Origin: Trachythela sp. YZ-2020
Taxonomy: Eukaryota > Cnidaria > Anthozoa > Malacalcyonacea > Clavulariidae
Direction: 5' to 3'
NCBI GenBank assembly: GCA_016169945.1
Contig: JADLSH010000387.1
Coordinates: forward strand, 2,418,001-2,482,000
Length of the DNA stretch: 64,000 nucleotides
The translations under genes and the position numbers were made by a program. Shown here one piece after another: positions 42,342 to 51,489 of this stretch. The notes under the pieces are model-generated. The model had not been told where the DNA came from, searched no databases, and saw only the letters and a list, made by a program, of their open reading frames with translations. Position 1 is the first letter of the stretch. Each line of letters begins with the position of its first letter.

Positions 42342-45300
42342 AGCTAACTGGTCTTAACCTGCATAAAACTTAATGTACTGTATGCTCGAGAATCAGGTTC
42401 ATCTAAGAGTAAGAGCAGCATATCTGGGGCCGACATTTTAACAAATAATGAGCCACTGATTCATGATGAAACACGCACACATAGGATGCAAACTACAATT
42501 CTTTAACGAGTAATAAATTTAAACTACAACTACCTAACAGAAACGAATATGTACTATAGAAAAATCACCTATAAAAATGTTATTAGCAATTGCCCACCTG
42601 CTCTCGCTATTATTATTCACCGACCAATAAAAACCTATTATACTGTCTTTATTATATGTTGAGCAATTATGCCTTTAACGTCATTGTCTTGTGTATTTGT
42701 TCTGAAAATGGACTCCAAATTCCACAAACGAAATGATTATAGTTTTTAATTACACAAGTGGAGAAGCTTAATTTGGAAAATTGATATTACTAGACTTTTT
42801 AAAAGTTGTAACTGGCCTTTACTGCACTTACTATGCTCCATTGCCTATATTTGTTGTTTAATAAGCTTTGGGGGTTTAGGATCAAACTACTGTACCTGAA
42901 AAATTCAACAAGAATTACGACGTTTCGAGCGAAGCCCCTTCATCTGGAAGTTAGCGAATTGTTGTATGTTGTAGGCATTTGGAGTGGGAGCATTTGAAGA
43001 TGATGATGAGGATGTTTACAGTCAAGCTTCCATGTCAAACTATGATATTGAACTCCATGAAAGGAAACCTTCACATTCAGATTTTCATGGATGGACAGGA
43101 CCACCAGGACAGGCAATTAAAGGTGCGTAAATCATTGAAATAATTCATTTCGTTCTTCTCACTCCACATATTAATTGAGATTTTGGGATATTGGGAAGTG
43201 CCTAAAGATTTAAATACGACGCATGTTCACATCGTGGTTTGGAAACCTAAAACTCTCCCACGGGTACGCCGTGTGTGACCTAACTTGTAGCAAATACATA
43301 TCAGACGTCTATAGACTAAATTCAAGATTTTTCTCGGCATCTCGTTCGATAGGATTAATAGTAAATGGTGTTGGTAGATGGAATACTCGAACGGAAATAT
43401 ATATACATTTTTGTAGACCTAGCCAGGAGCAGTTGCGAAAAATGCAACTTAGGCCCTCTGTTAGGAATTGAATCTGCGGCCCTGCGATTCCGGTGCAGCG
43501 CTCTAACCAACTGAGCTACAGAGTCCAGTTGCTGAGCGTCAACCGCATGTTCGGTATATAGGATGGGAGTGATGCCAGTATATGGTGTAAGGGTAAATTC
43601 AAGATTTTTCTCGGCATCTCGGTCGATAGGATTAATAGTATATGGTTTTGGTAGATGGAATAATACTCGAACGGAAATATATATATATATTTGTAGACTG
43701 GACTCTGTAGCTCAGTTGGTTAGAGTGCTGCACCGGAATCGCAGGGCCACAGGTTCAATTCCTGCCAGAGGGCCTAAGTTGCATTTTTCGCAACTGCTCC
43801 TGGCTAGGTCTAAAAAAATGTATATATATTTCCGTTCGAGTATTCCATCTACCAACACCATTTACTATATTCAGTATAGTCCTCTTTGGTATTTACGGTA
43901 CACCTGGGTATATGAAGGAGAGCATAGCGATGTGAAAAGTCATCCTTTTTTCTGTCTTGGACGTTTTATGAACATTTCCAGATGTTTTACAAAACGTAGA
44001 AAGTTGAATTTTACCTTAGGTTGAAGCTTATAGAATGTCTAATAACATATCTACATGATATATTTCAGCAATTGATAATTCTATATCATTAGCTAAAAGT
44101 AATGTTTTCATTAAAAATGCTGATGTTTTTGATAAAAAAAATAACACGACAATGCGCCTATGGCCGCAATTGTTTTGTCTTTGTAATCTTAGTGCTTCGT
44201 GTTGGAAGAATATTTGGGCCTTTTGGGGAACTTCAGTGCATATTTGGTTGCCGTGGTGTTGTTGCATATACTGTTTGTATCACTATACTTGTACAGTATG
44301 GTTGGTATTTTGTAGTAAAAAAGCTGTCTGATTGATTGTCTCAGATTCATTTTAACCACTATATTATTTTTTGAATAATGAAGAATTAATTTTTTAACCA
44401 ATATTTCTGGTTTATACTTTTGACTCTTTTGTTGAACTTTATGCAGATAAAAGACAGTATAAACAGTACATGTGACTGAAAAATAGTATATTAATCAATG
44501 ATGTTTTTCGCAATGACGTGGATATACGTTATTTTAGGTGGAGCTCTTTCACTTTATGCCAAAGCATCTAAACCAAAACCTGCCAATAAATTGTTTGTCC
44601 CACCATCAATCCCCAGAGGTTACCAACCCTTTGTTGACGTGAAAGAAACTTACGATATAAAGAAAGATGAAAAGACCGTGACCCATCTTACATCAGAAGC
44701 TCGAGGCAAACTTCTTGGAGAAAAACCATTACAAAAGACAACTAAGTCGGTATTCGATCTAATGAGCAGCGACGATAGAGAGCGCATTGCGTCGACGAAG
44801 AAAACTTTGCAACCGAATTCTCCTGTAGTTAAAAATTCTTTGACTCAACAATGTTCAAATGTTCGTGCAGTAGGTTTTCAACCATTTACCAAAGATCCAG
44901 CTAAACAAGCCCGCTATGAAAGCTTTCTGGAGTCCCGGAAGAGTGGGAGAGAATCGAATGTACCGAACGACCCACGGTTTGTTTATTTTCTACATTACTA
45001 GGACCTTTTTAAGAACATACAAAAAGAAACAAATTCGGAAGAAAAAGGTCACCTTGAAATTCAATATATGAAATAAACAAGACGAGTTTTTGAGACGGTA
45101 AATTTTCAACAGTTCCTTTTTCAGACAGTAAATCTTCAATAAGCTTCGGGGCATTAGGATCAAACTACCTGAAAAATTCAACAAGAACTTCGACGAGTTT
45201 CGAGCGAAGGCCCTTCGTCTGGAAGTTAGTTTTCAACAATTCAGTTTTTGTCTATCTTCATTTGTCTACTCTTCGCCATCTTGCTGTGTATATGTATGTT

Positions 45301-47338
45301 AAATGTCTCAAAAACTCGTCTTGTTTAGTTCGTTTTTTTATTTGTATGCTCTCTTTCAAAGACGAACGTTTTTATCAAACAAACCTAAGCTAGACGTTTT
45401 CGTTTTATTTTCTATCAATTAGTTGTGGTTTAACTGAATGGGAAAGGGAACGTGAAAAGGAAGAATTTTCAAAATCGGCGATGCTTTATCAACCATTGAA
45501 AGGAGACATTGGTGCACGTTTTACGAGAGGAAGAAACATTGATGATGATATCTCCGATAAAGTATGTTCATTTCTTCTGCCTAAGTTGGATAAAATATAA
45601 AAAATAATCACTTTAATGTAGTTACTGTAGTTCAGTAGTTTAATGAGCATTGCACTTTAATGTAGTTACTATTCTAAAGTTTTGATGAGCATTGCTATAG
45701 CTCCCCGTCAGTGCAATTCCCAGTTTTCCCACCACGTCAATTTTGTTACATTTTACTGCATTTTATATATCAGTACTGTATTCCTCCAACGATCGTACAT
45801 GTTATCTGTTCGTAACTCCCCTGTAACCACGACCCGCACACCGTACTTATTTTTAATCAGATTTGCATGCTATGCATGTTCCTGATCGAGTTTTCAAAAC
45901 GAAGCCATATATGAAAAGTTAGAAGCTCTATAAAATAAGCTAAAATTTCCGATGAGTTTGGGGTGAAATGTCAAAGTTTTCGCACTCCTATACACTCATA
46001 ATCATGGACTTGCTTGGGATTTCTGGCTTGAAAGTGAAGAATTAATGATGTTGTGAGTAACTGAAAAAGAGTTCAGTCATTTTATTGGTAAGAAGTTTTT
46101 AAATCCTTTCACCCCCAGACTCACCCCAGTACCCAAAATTGTCGGTACGTCGAAGTGGTGTACTTTGGAAATTATTGCATATGTTGTGAATAGCATATCA
46201 GACATGGCACACTATTTTTTGTTTTCAATAGAATCATCCCAAGTCAACTAAAGACGAGACTAAATCCGTCGAAGAGAAGGCTGCGGAAATGAAGATGTTC
46301 GGCAAACTGACCAGGAAAACATTCGAATGGCATCCAGCCAAACTTTTATGTAAAAGATTCAACATCCCGGAACCTTATCATTCGTCGAGTAGAACTGGCC
46401 TTGTTGGTGAGAAGAAAGAAAAGTTCACTCTTGGTCAACTGTTTAAAACATCTCGAAAGGATGAAAGTGATGAAACTTGCTTAAACAGAACAACAAATGT
46501 TCCAGACAATTCAACAGTGGTATCTGGTGAAAAGGTTATTGCGGAGAACGTGAACACCGATGAATATATAGAATTTAACACAACTCCTGGTGCGATGGTT
46601 ACTTTTGAGCAAAAACCGAGCGAAAAGCCGTCAATGGATTTGTTTAAAGCTATATTTGCAAGCTCATCGGAAGATGAGTCTGAAAATTCTGAGGATGAAG
46701 AGTTAAACAATAAACAAAACAGCCAGCTTAAGTTACCTGTAGAAACTTCAAATGCTGATGTGGTTGCTGTTTCAGTCCAGCAGATAACAACATCTCACCA
46801 GAATAAATTTGAAGAAGCTCGTAAGGATGATGACATTTACAAACATGCAGCTCAGACAAGTGCCGAGGATTCAAATAGTGTGAAAGATATCCCTGAGCAC
46901 AACAACACTGAACAAAATGTTATGGAAGTAGAAGAAGAGGAGTATGGTCCTAGACCACCACCACCACTGCGATCACCAAGAGAAGAGAGTTCTCTAAAAC
47001 TAGAATTTCAATCTCGACAAACTGTGCCATTTTCTCGTTATGATTCAAATAGTGAGTCAGATAGCGATAGATCTAAAAGAAAACACAAAAAGAAGCAGAA
47101 GCACAAGTCGAAACACAAGAATAAGGACAGAGACAGAGACAGAGACAAGTCAAGGAAAAGGGAAAGTGATAAAGTAGGTAAAAATGATCGTGAGATCTCG
47201 CCAAATTCCCAGAAACCCAACAGAAGTAATGAACAAACGGAAAAATCGAAACACAAAGAAATTCCAGATGACAAACAGATACTGTCAAGACTTAAAGCTG
47301 TTCAAGAAAGGCGAATGTGTGCCGCAGATTTTATGTAG
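39881..47338 (+). CDS. GPATCH1: G-patch domain-containing protein 1 (6 exons)
   Basis: Exons 39881-40411, 41642-41866, 42975-43122, 44538-44976, 45423-45561 and 46232-47338 join in consistent phase to 862 residues plus stop (vertebrate protein about 930). The N-terminal domain (DUF1604 type) shows [32 protein letters not shown] and EDFMDDEDLGEFGIAP. The G-patch lies near 147-172 (VRLLKKMGWKEGQGIGPR). Later blocks are FTPKDNLHGIGYKGM, FQPFTKDPAKQARYESFL, KMFGKLTRKTFEWHPAKLLC (about 515), KPSMDLFKAIFASSSEDE, EEYGPRPPPP and an RD/KH-rich tail. The protein is nuclear; family knowledge places it in catalytic-stage spliceosomes, where G-patch proteins activate DEAH helicases (DHX35 for this one). 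ATG context AATATGG is favourable. One segment between exons 3 and 4 seems short compared with vertebrates, so a small exon may be missed. Confidence 0.93.
40561..40984. mobile_element. PIF/Harbinger-type MITE, TSD TAA
   Basis: TIR GGGGCGGACCATTAGAAAAG and its complement CTTTTCTAATGGTCCGCCCC, flanked by TAA on both sides (40558-40560, 40985-40987). A 3-bp TWA duplication with GG-starting ends is the PIF/Harbinger mark. 424 bp, full of AAAAAAATTC words. Lies in GPATCH1 intron 1. An outer inverted pair CTCTCCTCCGCAGAG (near 40431 and 41004) brackets it, suggesting an older host element. Confidence 0.85.
41642..41866 (+). CDS. GPATCH1: GPATCH1 exon 2
   Basis: 75 codons, VYGCVFPPGPAISTKEDSEH to NLKIKGQ, including LFAPKDTTTIKFTPKDNLHG. 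Acceptor ATGATCAG, donor GACAG|GTTAGC. Confidence 0.92.
41965..42350. mobile_element. MITE with TIR GAGCTCCATATATATCTGGAG
   Basis: Left end AGCTCCATATATATCTGGAG followed by AAGAACTT, right end AAGTTCTCACTCCAG with a (TA) run to ATGGAGCT. The internal GAAGCCAAGATGGCGGC is mirrored by CGCCATCTTTGGCTTC. Lies in GPATCH1 intron 2. Confidence 0.65.
42868..42958 (-). repeat. Dispersed repeat with hammerhead-like core, copy 1
   Basis: On the minus strand: CCAGATGAAGGGGCTTCGCT then CGAAACGTCG, followed by TTCTTGTTGAATTTTTCAGG. A second copy is at 45138-45228. The layout GATGA, short stem, CGAAAC-GTC recalls hammerhead ribozyme motifs reported in Penelope-like elements, but the usual CTGATGA is CAGATGA here. 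Confidence 0.45.
42975..43122 (+). CDS. GPATCH1: GPATCH1 exon 3
   Basis: AFGVGAFEDDDEDVYSQASM to HGWTGPPGQAIK plus one base. Acceptor GTTGTAG, donor AAAG|GTGCGT. A dispersed repeat ends about 15 bp before this acceptor. Confidence 0.9.
43316..43695 (-). mobile_element. tRNA-headed element with terminal direct repeats, copy 1 (minus)
   Basis: Reading on the minus strand from 43695: terminal unit T (43591-43690, ATTTCCGTTCGAGTATT ... CGAGATGCCGAGAAAAATC), spacer (43527-43590, ATGCGGTTGACGCTCAGC), tRNA-like head (43452-43526, GGACTCTGTAGCTCAGTTGG with A box, and B-box-like GATTCAATTCC), a hairpin AGTTGCATTTTTCGCAACT with GCTCCTGGCTAGGTCT, then T again (43320-43405). Located in GPATCH1 intron 3. 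The head resembles a tRNA but its acceptor stem pairs poorly, so it is a SINE-type promoter and not a working tRNA. Confidence 0.75.
43699..43875 (+). mobile_element. tRNA-headed element, partial copy 2 (plus), head-to-head with copy 1
   Basis: CTGGACTCTGTAGCTCAGTT head (43700-43773), hairpin AGTTGCATTTTTCGCAACT, GCTCCTGGCTAGGTCT, then a part of T ending at CACCATTTACTATA. With copy 1 it forms a large inverted arrangement. Confidence 0.75.
44538..44976 (+). CDS. GPATCH1: GPATCH1 exon 4
   Basis: ALSLYAKASKPKPANKLFVP, PSIPRGYQPF, TSEARGKLLGEKPLQ, FQPFTKDPAKQARYESFL. Acceptor GTTATTTTAG, donor CCACG|GTTTGT, a weak donor chosen because it restores the frame into exon 5. Confidence 0.85.
45138..45228 (-). 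repeat. Dispersed repeat with hammerhead-like core, copy 2
   Basis: Minus strand CCAGACGAAGGGCCTTCGCT then CGAAACTCGTCGAAG and TTCTTGTTGAATTTTTCAGG. Same family as 42868-42958, same orientation, in GPATCH1 intron 4. Confidence 0.45.
45423..45561 (+). CDS. GPATCH1: GPATCH1 exon 5
   Basis: CGLTEWEREREKEEFSKSAM, LYQPLKGDIGARFTRGRNID, DDISDK. Acceptor ATCAATTAG, donor TAAA|GTATGT. The LTEWERxRE block is a family hallmark. Confidence 0.9.
46232..47338 (+). CDS. GPATCH1: GPATCH1 exon 6 and stop
   Basis: 369 codons including TAG. Carries MKMFGKLTRKTFEWHPAKLL, the SMDLFKAIFASSSEDE block, proline run GPRPPPPL and the basic RDRDRDRDKSRKRE tail. Acceptor TTTTCAATAG. Confidence 0.93.
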   Translation, partial: NHPKSTKDETKSVEEKAAEMKMFGKLTRKTFEWHPAKLLCKRFNIPEPYHSSSRTGLVGEKKEKFTLGQLFKTSRKDESDETCLNRTTNVPDNSTVVSGEKVIAENVNTDEYIEFNTTPGAMVTFEQKPSEKPSMDLFKAIFASSSEDESENSEDEELNNKQNSQLKLPVETSNADVVAVSVQQITTSHQNKFEEARKDDDIYKHAAQTSAEDSNSVKDIPEHNNTEQNVMEVEEEEYGPRPPPPLRSPREESSLKLEFQSRQTVPFSRYDSNSESDSDRSKRKHKKKQKHKSKHKNKDRDRDRDKSRKRESDKVGKNDREISPNSQKPNRSNEQTEKSKHKEIPDDKQILSRLKAVQERRMCAADFM

Positions 47339-48049
47339 AGTGTTTGTATAGATTAATTATGAAGATAAATACGAAGTTGGCGAGTCTACGATATTCTAAA
47401 ATTCATCTTTTTACTGATATATTTTCCATGCCTGTTTCGACGTATGAAACCGGCTTCAGACATGGATTTTTTGGGCCGACCTCCCCCCCCCCTAGCCTTG
47501 ATCGTGGGGGTTCTGAAAGCCTAAGCAGCGAACCATATCTAATGTTGTAAGAAGTTTGGGAATAAGTATATGTTAACAATATGCTCCTGGCTTTCAGTGG
47601 AGGTAAAATGGGATAGCATGTGTAAAAGATGCTAATACGAGTGATTACAAGTAATTAAAACATTGCGAGGGTTAGAGACAAATAATGTGTATAAATTATA
47701 GTCCCATATAATGAGGGTGGGTGACTCTTTAGTTTCCTTGTCCAATAACTCATAGAATTACAATCAAACTTCAACTTACAGGTAAGTCTTGTTTAATTTT
47801 TAAATTCTATTTCGTCATTGGACTACGTCACTAAGGAGTCACGTGAGATTTTAAAGCCTTGTAATCACGAGTGCGTGAGAAATAATAGTAACCATTTCAC
47901 AAAAAGTGAAGACAAGTTACAGCAAATATCATCAGTGAGAAACTGATAGGTAATTATAATGAAACATTTGAATGTTGTATGGTTAACGTTAAGTAATATA
48001 ATGTCATTATTAGCTTTTTTCTCTCAAATTGAACAGGATAAGAACCTAA
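47339..48049. other. GPATCH1 3' flank, no further gene
   Basis: No clear AATAAA close to the stop. A C-rich tract near 47481-47492. Nothing else recognised. Confidence 0.5.
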
Positions 48050-48735
48050 TGAACGGTTTTGTAGATGGAAAATTATTGAGTGAAAATTATATACATTTAT
48101 TAGACCTAACCAGGAACAGCTACGAAAAATGCAACAAGTAAGTAAGTAAGTAAGCAGGGGTGCTTATTATCCTTACTTGCAGCTGAGAGCTAAGCTGAAT
48201 TGCGAAGGACACAGCTCAACGTGACCAAGTCGAAGGCTTTCTAGGGCGCATATGGCAGCCACCTTTTGCTCGCCATCACGGAGCACAGCTACGATGGAAG
48301 GGCCAGTTAGGGGTTAAACCCAACCCACCCTGTCAACATTCCCTGTGGGAGGAAACCGGAGTACCCGGAGAAAACCCACGACTTTCGGCAGAGCGTTGAC
48401 TAACTCTTTTCACATAGCTATCATAAGTCGTCCCCAACGGGACTTGAACCCACGATATCAGAGGTGAAAGGCGCGTGCTCTGACGATTGCGCCACCGAAG
48501 CCCCCTACAATAGGTCCCTGGCTGGAATCGAATCTGCGGCCCTGCGATTCCGGTGCAGCGCTCTAACCAACTGAGCTGCAGAGTCCAGTTGTCGAGCTCT
48601 AACCACAAGTTCATGTATATATATACTAGGGTACTGCCAAGTTAAGTTGTGGGTAAATATCAAGATTTTGGTGGCATCTCACTCGATTGAATAATAATTG
48701 AAAGGTTTTGTAGATGGAAAATTATTGAGTGAAAA
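48050..48735 (-). mobile_element. tRNA-headed element with terminal direct repeats, subfamily 2, split by SINE A
   Basis: Minus strand from 48735: T' (48641-48735, ATTTTCACTCAATAATTTTC ... GAGTGAGATGCCACC), spacer, tRNA head 48518-48590 (GGACTCTGCAGCTCAGTTGG), then SINE A (48505-48136), then the rest (TTGCATTTTTCGTAGC, GTTCCTGGTTAGGTCT) and T' again ending near 48050. A further inverted T' lies at 48740-48805. Confidence 0.7.
48136..48505 (-). mobile_element. tRNA-derived SINE, type A, full length
   Basis: Minus strand: head GGGGGCTTCGGTGGCGCAAT with B box GTGGGTTCAAGTCCC, body GTGGGTTTTCTCCGGGTACT, CCGGTTTCCTCCCACAGG, a 3' part (TGGCTGCCATATGCGCCC) and a (TTAC)n tail. Inserted into the tRNA-headed element. 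The truncated relative is at 6438-6632. Confidence 0.85.
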
Positions 48736-48805
48736 TGATATGCCTTATACAAAACCTTTCAATTATTATTCAATCGAGTCCGAGTGAGATGCCACCAAAA
48801 TCAGG

Positions 48806-49353
48806 ATAAGAACCTGTTTATCCCTTGATATATGATGGTTTATGCATTGACATAACGACATTTTTGCACGGTCCCAAGAGAATAACATGTTGATGTTTCG
48901 CTGTTCAACAGCTCGTCATAATGCTGCAAATTTTACATTCTCGTTGTACATTATCTGCTGCTTCGGCATTTTAATAATAATGAATGTGTTTTGCCGTTTA
49001 ATATCTCATCCTGACAGCTTGTATATACAGGGCTGATGTTGATTTTATGTTGTACACTTGTAGTTGTGCACTATCCCCGCCGCTTCGGCGTTTTAATCAT
49101 GCATGCATATGTTTCGCTGTCTAGTGTATCTATCAGCGCAGCTTGTATAAAGGTTAAGCACTGGGTAAAGCAACTGTACGCAGCTTGTATATTACAAGCT
49201 ACAGCAGCTTGGTTTTAATGAAGTTGTTCATTTTCTCGCCGCGTCGGCGTTTTGATAAAACGTATAAAATGCCGTGTTGCGACTAAGTCTACGGCTTGAT
49301 CTCAGCTGCATGCTGTAGCTTGATTTATACGTTTTGATGAACGTATATAAGTA
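48806..49353. other. Gene-free stretch
   Basis: CGCCGCGTCGGCGTTTT-like words (near 49079, 49237) recur in an AT-rich background. No gene. Confidence 0.4.
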
Positions 49354-49601
49354 CAGGGTGTATAAAAAAAAACGCAACCTCGGAATTTCCCAAGAAATCC
49401 ACTTTGTTCTTAAGAACAAAAGATTTTAGGCCCCTGGGAATTTAAAATAGCTTCTAATCGTATTCCAGGAGCATAACTGTCGAATTACTAATAGGTCGTA
49501 TTACTATTTTAAATTCCCCAGGGGCCTAAAATCTTTTGTGCTTAAGAACAAAGTGGATTTCTTGGGAAATTCCGAGGTTGCGTTTTTTTTGATACACCCT
49601 G
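49354..49601. mobile_element. Palindromic MITE, Tc1/mariner-like (TA duplication)
   Basis: Arms of roughly 110 bp from CAGGGTGTATAAAAAAAAAC to GATACACCCTG, with TA on both sides (49352-49353, 49602-49603). Holds AAGAACAAAGTGGATTTC and complement. No ORF. Confidence 0.8.
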
Positions 49602-49603
49602 TA

Positions 49604-50372
49604 TATTATTAAATACCGTGTTGCGACTGAGACTAAATTAGTGTACGGCTTGATCTCATATTTCACCAATACGGTGCTCGAACATTTTAAAATATTTTCA
49701 CACAATGTTCGGTCGCTGCCTCCACTGGCGTTGTCATTATACGCCGAGGCGGCGTGCAAATAAGGTATAAACTATAAAGCCGATTCAGTTTATCGACCTT
49801 TATATTTTGCCGCTTCGGTGAGATCTTTTAGACTTTGTCATTATGACAGTCCTGCTCGTCGTGTGTACCAGGCAATCTCAATAGATTTCAGCCTACTGGC
49901 AACATAGACGGTTTGTGGTTGTACTTTGGAGTGATGTGCCAGTCTTTCCCCGTCAGACGATAGAGATGTTGTGCGAAGTCGATATTCTTGTTGAGGGTTG
50001 TAGCATCGTCCGCCATCGTGCACGAGGTCACATTTCTTTCGCCGTTTTGTCGAATTAGAGTACCAATTGTGTCCTGAAAATCCTACATAGTGAAAATCGC
50101 CCGAAATACTATGTTAGGAACAATCAAATCGTTTACTTTGAAGTTGGAAACGCAAAATATACTTACATATTTTCTTCCCGCTAAAAATTTGCATTCGAAC
50201 ACTCTGCATCCTTGCTTGAAATTGAACACTTGATCTGTGTGCGCACACCATAGAATACTATGTGCCCGGTCACGACTTTGGTGGATCTGCACGTTAGCTT
50301 ATTCCATTCATAACTTTGGTTGACTCCTCAAAACGTCAGATTATTTCCTCAATTGGGACAGAATATTGACTT
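49604..50372. other. Gene-free stretch
   Basis: No gene recognised; small minus ORFs only. Confidence 0.5.
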
Positions 50373-50566
50373 GCTCCAAGTCTGTCTCTTAAAGGGGTTT
50401 TTATTGGGGAGTTATAAAGGATTGGGGAGTTCTAAAGGGCGCACGAGAATGCGGGCGGGAGGAAATGAAAGCGGGCAGCGGCCTTTATAACTTCGTGCGC
50501 CTTTTAGAACTCCCCAATCCTTTATAACTCCCCAGTAAAAACCGCTTTAAGAGACAGACTTGGAGC
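50373..50566. mobile_element. Palindromic MITE, ends GCTCCAAGTCTGTCTCTTAA
   Basis: Arms of about 80 bp fold back: GCTCCAAGTCTGTCTCTTAA, GGGGAGTTATAAAGGATTGG and their complements. GCGGGCGG-rich centre. No ORF. Confidence 0.75.
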
Positions 50567-50777
50567 GTAATCTTTGAGCGTAATCAAATTGATCGTAATC
50601 TTTGAGAGTTTGGCCAAGTTTTGTACAGCTAAATTATATGTTAATAAACTAATAAACGGTGAATATTTGTTGTTTCGGCCATAACTTCTATGTACTGATT
50701 CATCTGTTATGACAACTCCGATAATGCTAATCGCAGAGATTTCCCAACTGAAAAGCAACAGTGCATAGCCCTACTTA

Positions 50778-51008
50778 CGCCCGTATTCTAAAAGCTCACT
50801 CACACTCACACTCAATGAGTGGAGGTTCAATCTGAGCTTTTCATGAGTGTCAATGCTGTTTTTTAATAACTGGAGGGTGAGTAGTCACATAGTAAGGTAC
50901 GGCACTAACCCTCCAGCTATTCAAAAACAGAATTAACACTCAAGAGAAGCTCAGATTGAACCTCCACTCGTTGAGTGTGAGTGTGAGTGAGCTTTTAGAA
51001 TACGGGCG
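50778..51008. mobile_element. Palindromic MITE, ends CGCCCGTATTCTAAAAGCTC, TSD TTA
   Basis: Arms of about 100 bp, ends CGCCCGTATTCTAAAAGCTC and GAGCTTTTAGAATACGGGCG, flanked by TTA on both sides (50775-50777, 51009-51011). The 3-bp duplication suits a PIF/Harbinger-like mechanism. Confidence 0.8.
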
Positions 51009-51128
51009 TTAGACTTTCTCAAAGTCCTTCGTCTTCAGGATCGTCTTTATAACGAATGAATTTTCAAGGAAGTATTTGCGAAAGAGTAAGGAATTTGCGG
51101 AAGTCAATTGTTCGTCGCTCGCGCTCGC

Positions 51129-51489
51129 CAGTGCTGCCCTCGACCAGTGCTGCCCTCGACCAGTGCTGCCCTCGACCAGTGCTGCCCTCGACCAGTGCTG
51201 CCCTCGACCAGTGCTGCCCTCGACCAGTGCTGCCCTCGACCAGTGCTGCCCTCGACCAGTGCTGCCCTCGACCAGTGCTGCCCTCGACCAGTGCTGCCCT
51301 CGACCAGTGCTGCCCTCGACCAGTGCTGCCCTCGACCAGTGCTGCCCTCGACCAGTGCTGCCCTCGACCAGTGCTGCCCTCGACCAGTGCTGCCCTCGAC
51401 CAGTGCTGCCCTCGACCAGTGCTGCCCTCGACCAGTGCTGCCCTCGACCAGTGCTGCCCTCGACCAGTGCTGCCCTCGACCAGTGCTGC
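51129..51489. repeat. 16-bp minisatellite, about 22 near-perfect units
   Basis: Unit CAGTGCTGCCCTCGAC, no differences seen between units. Since 16 is not a multiple of 3, every frame on each strand reads the same 16-residue cycle, so long ORFs appear in all frames. I do not call them genes. Confidence 0.95.

Noticed and set aside
43697..43773. Functional tRNA genes at 43.5, 43.7, 48.55 and 58.6 kb
   Set aside because: A and B boxes are present but acceptor and anticodon stems pair poorly and all copies carry the same element tail; they are SINE-type heads.
47038..47288. Leucine/serine-rich minus ORFs
   Set aside because: Antisense shadow of the GPATCH1 basic RD-rich tail.
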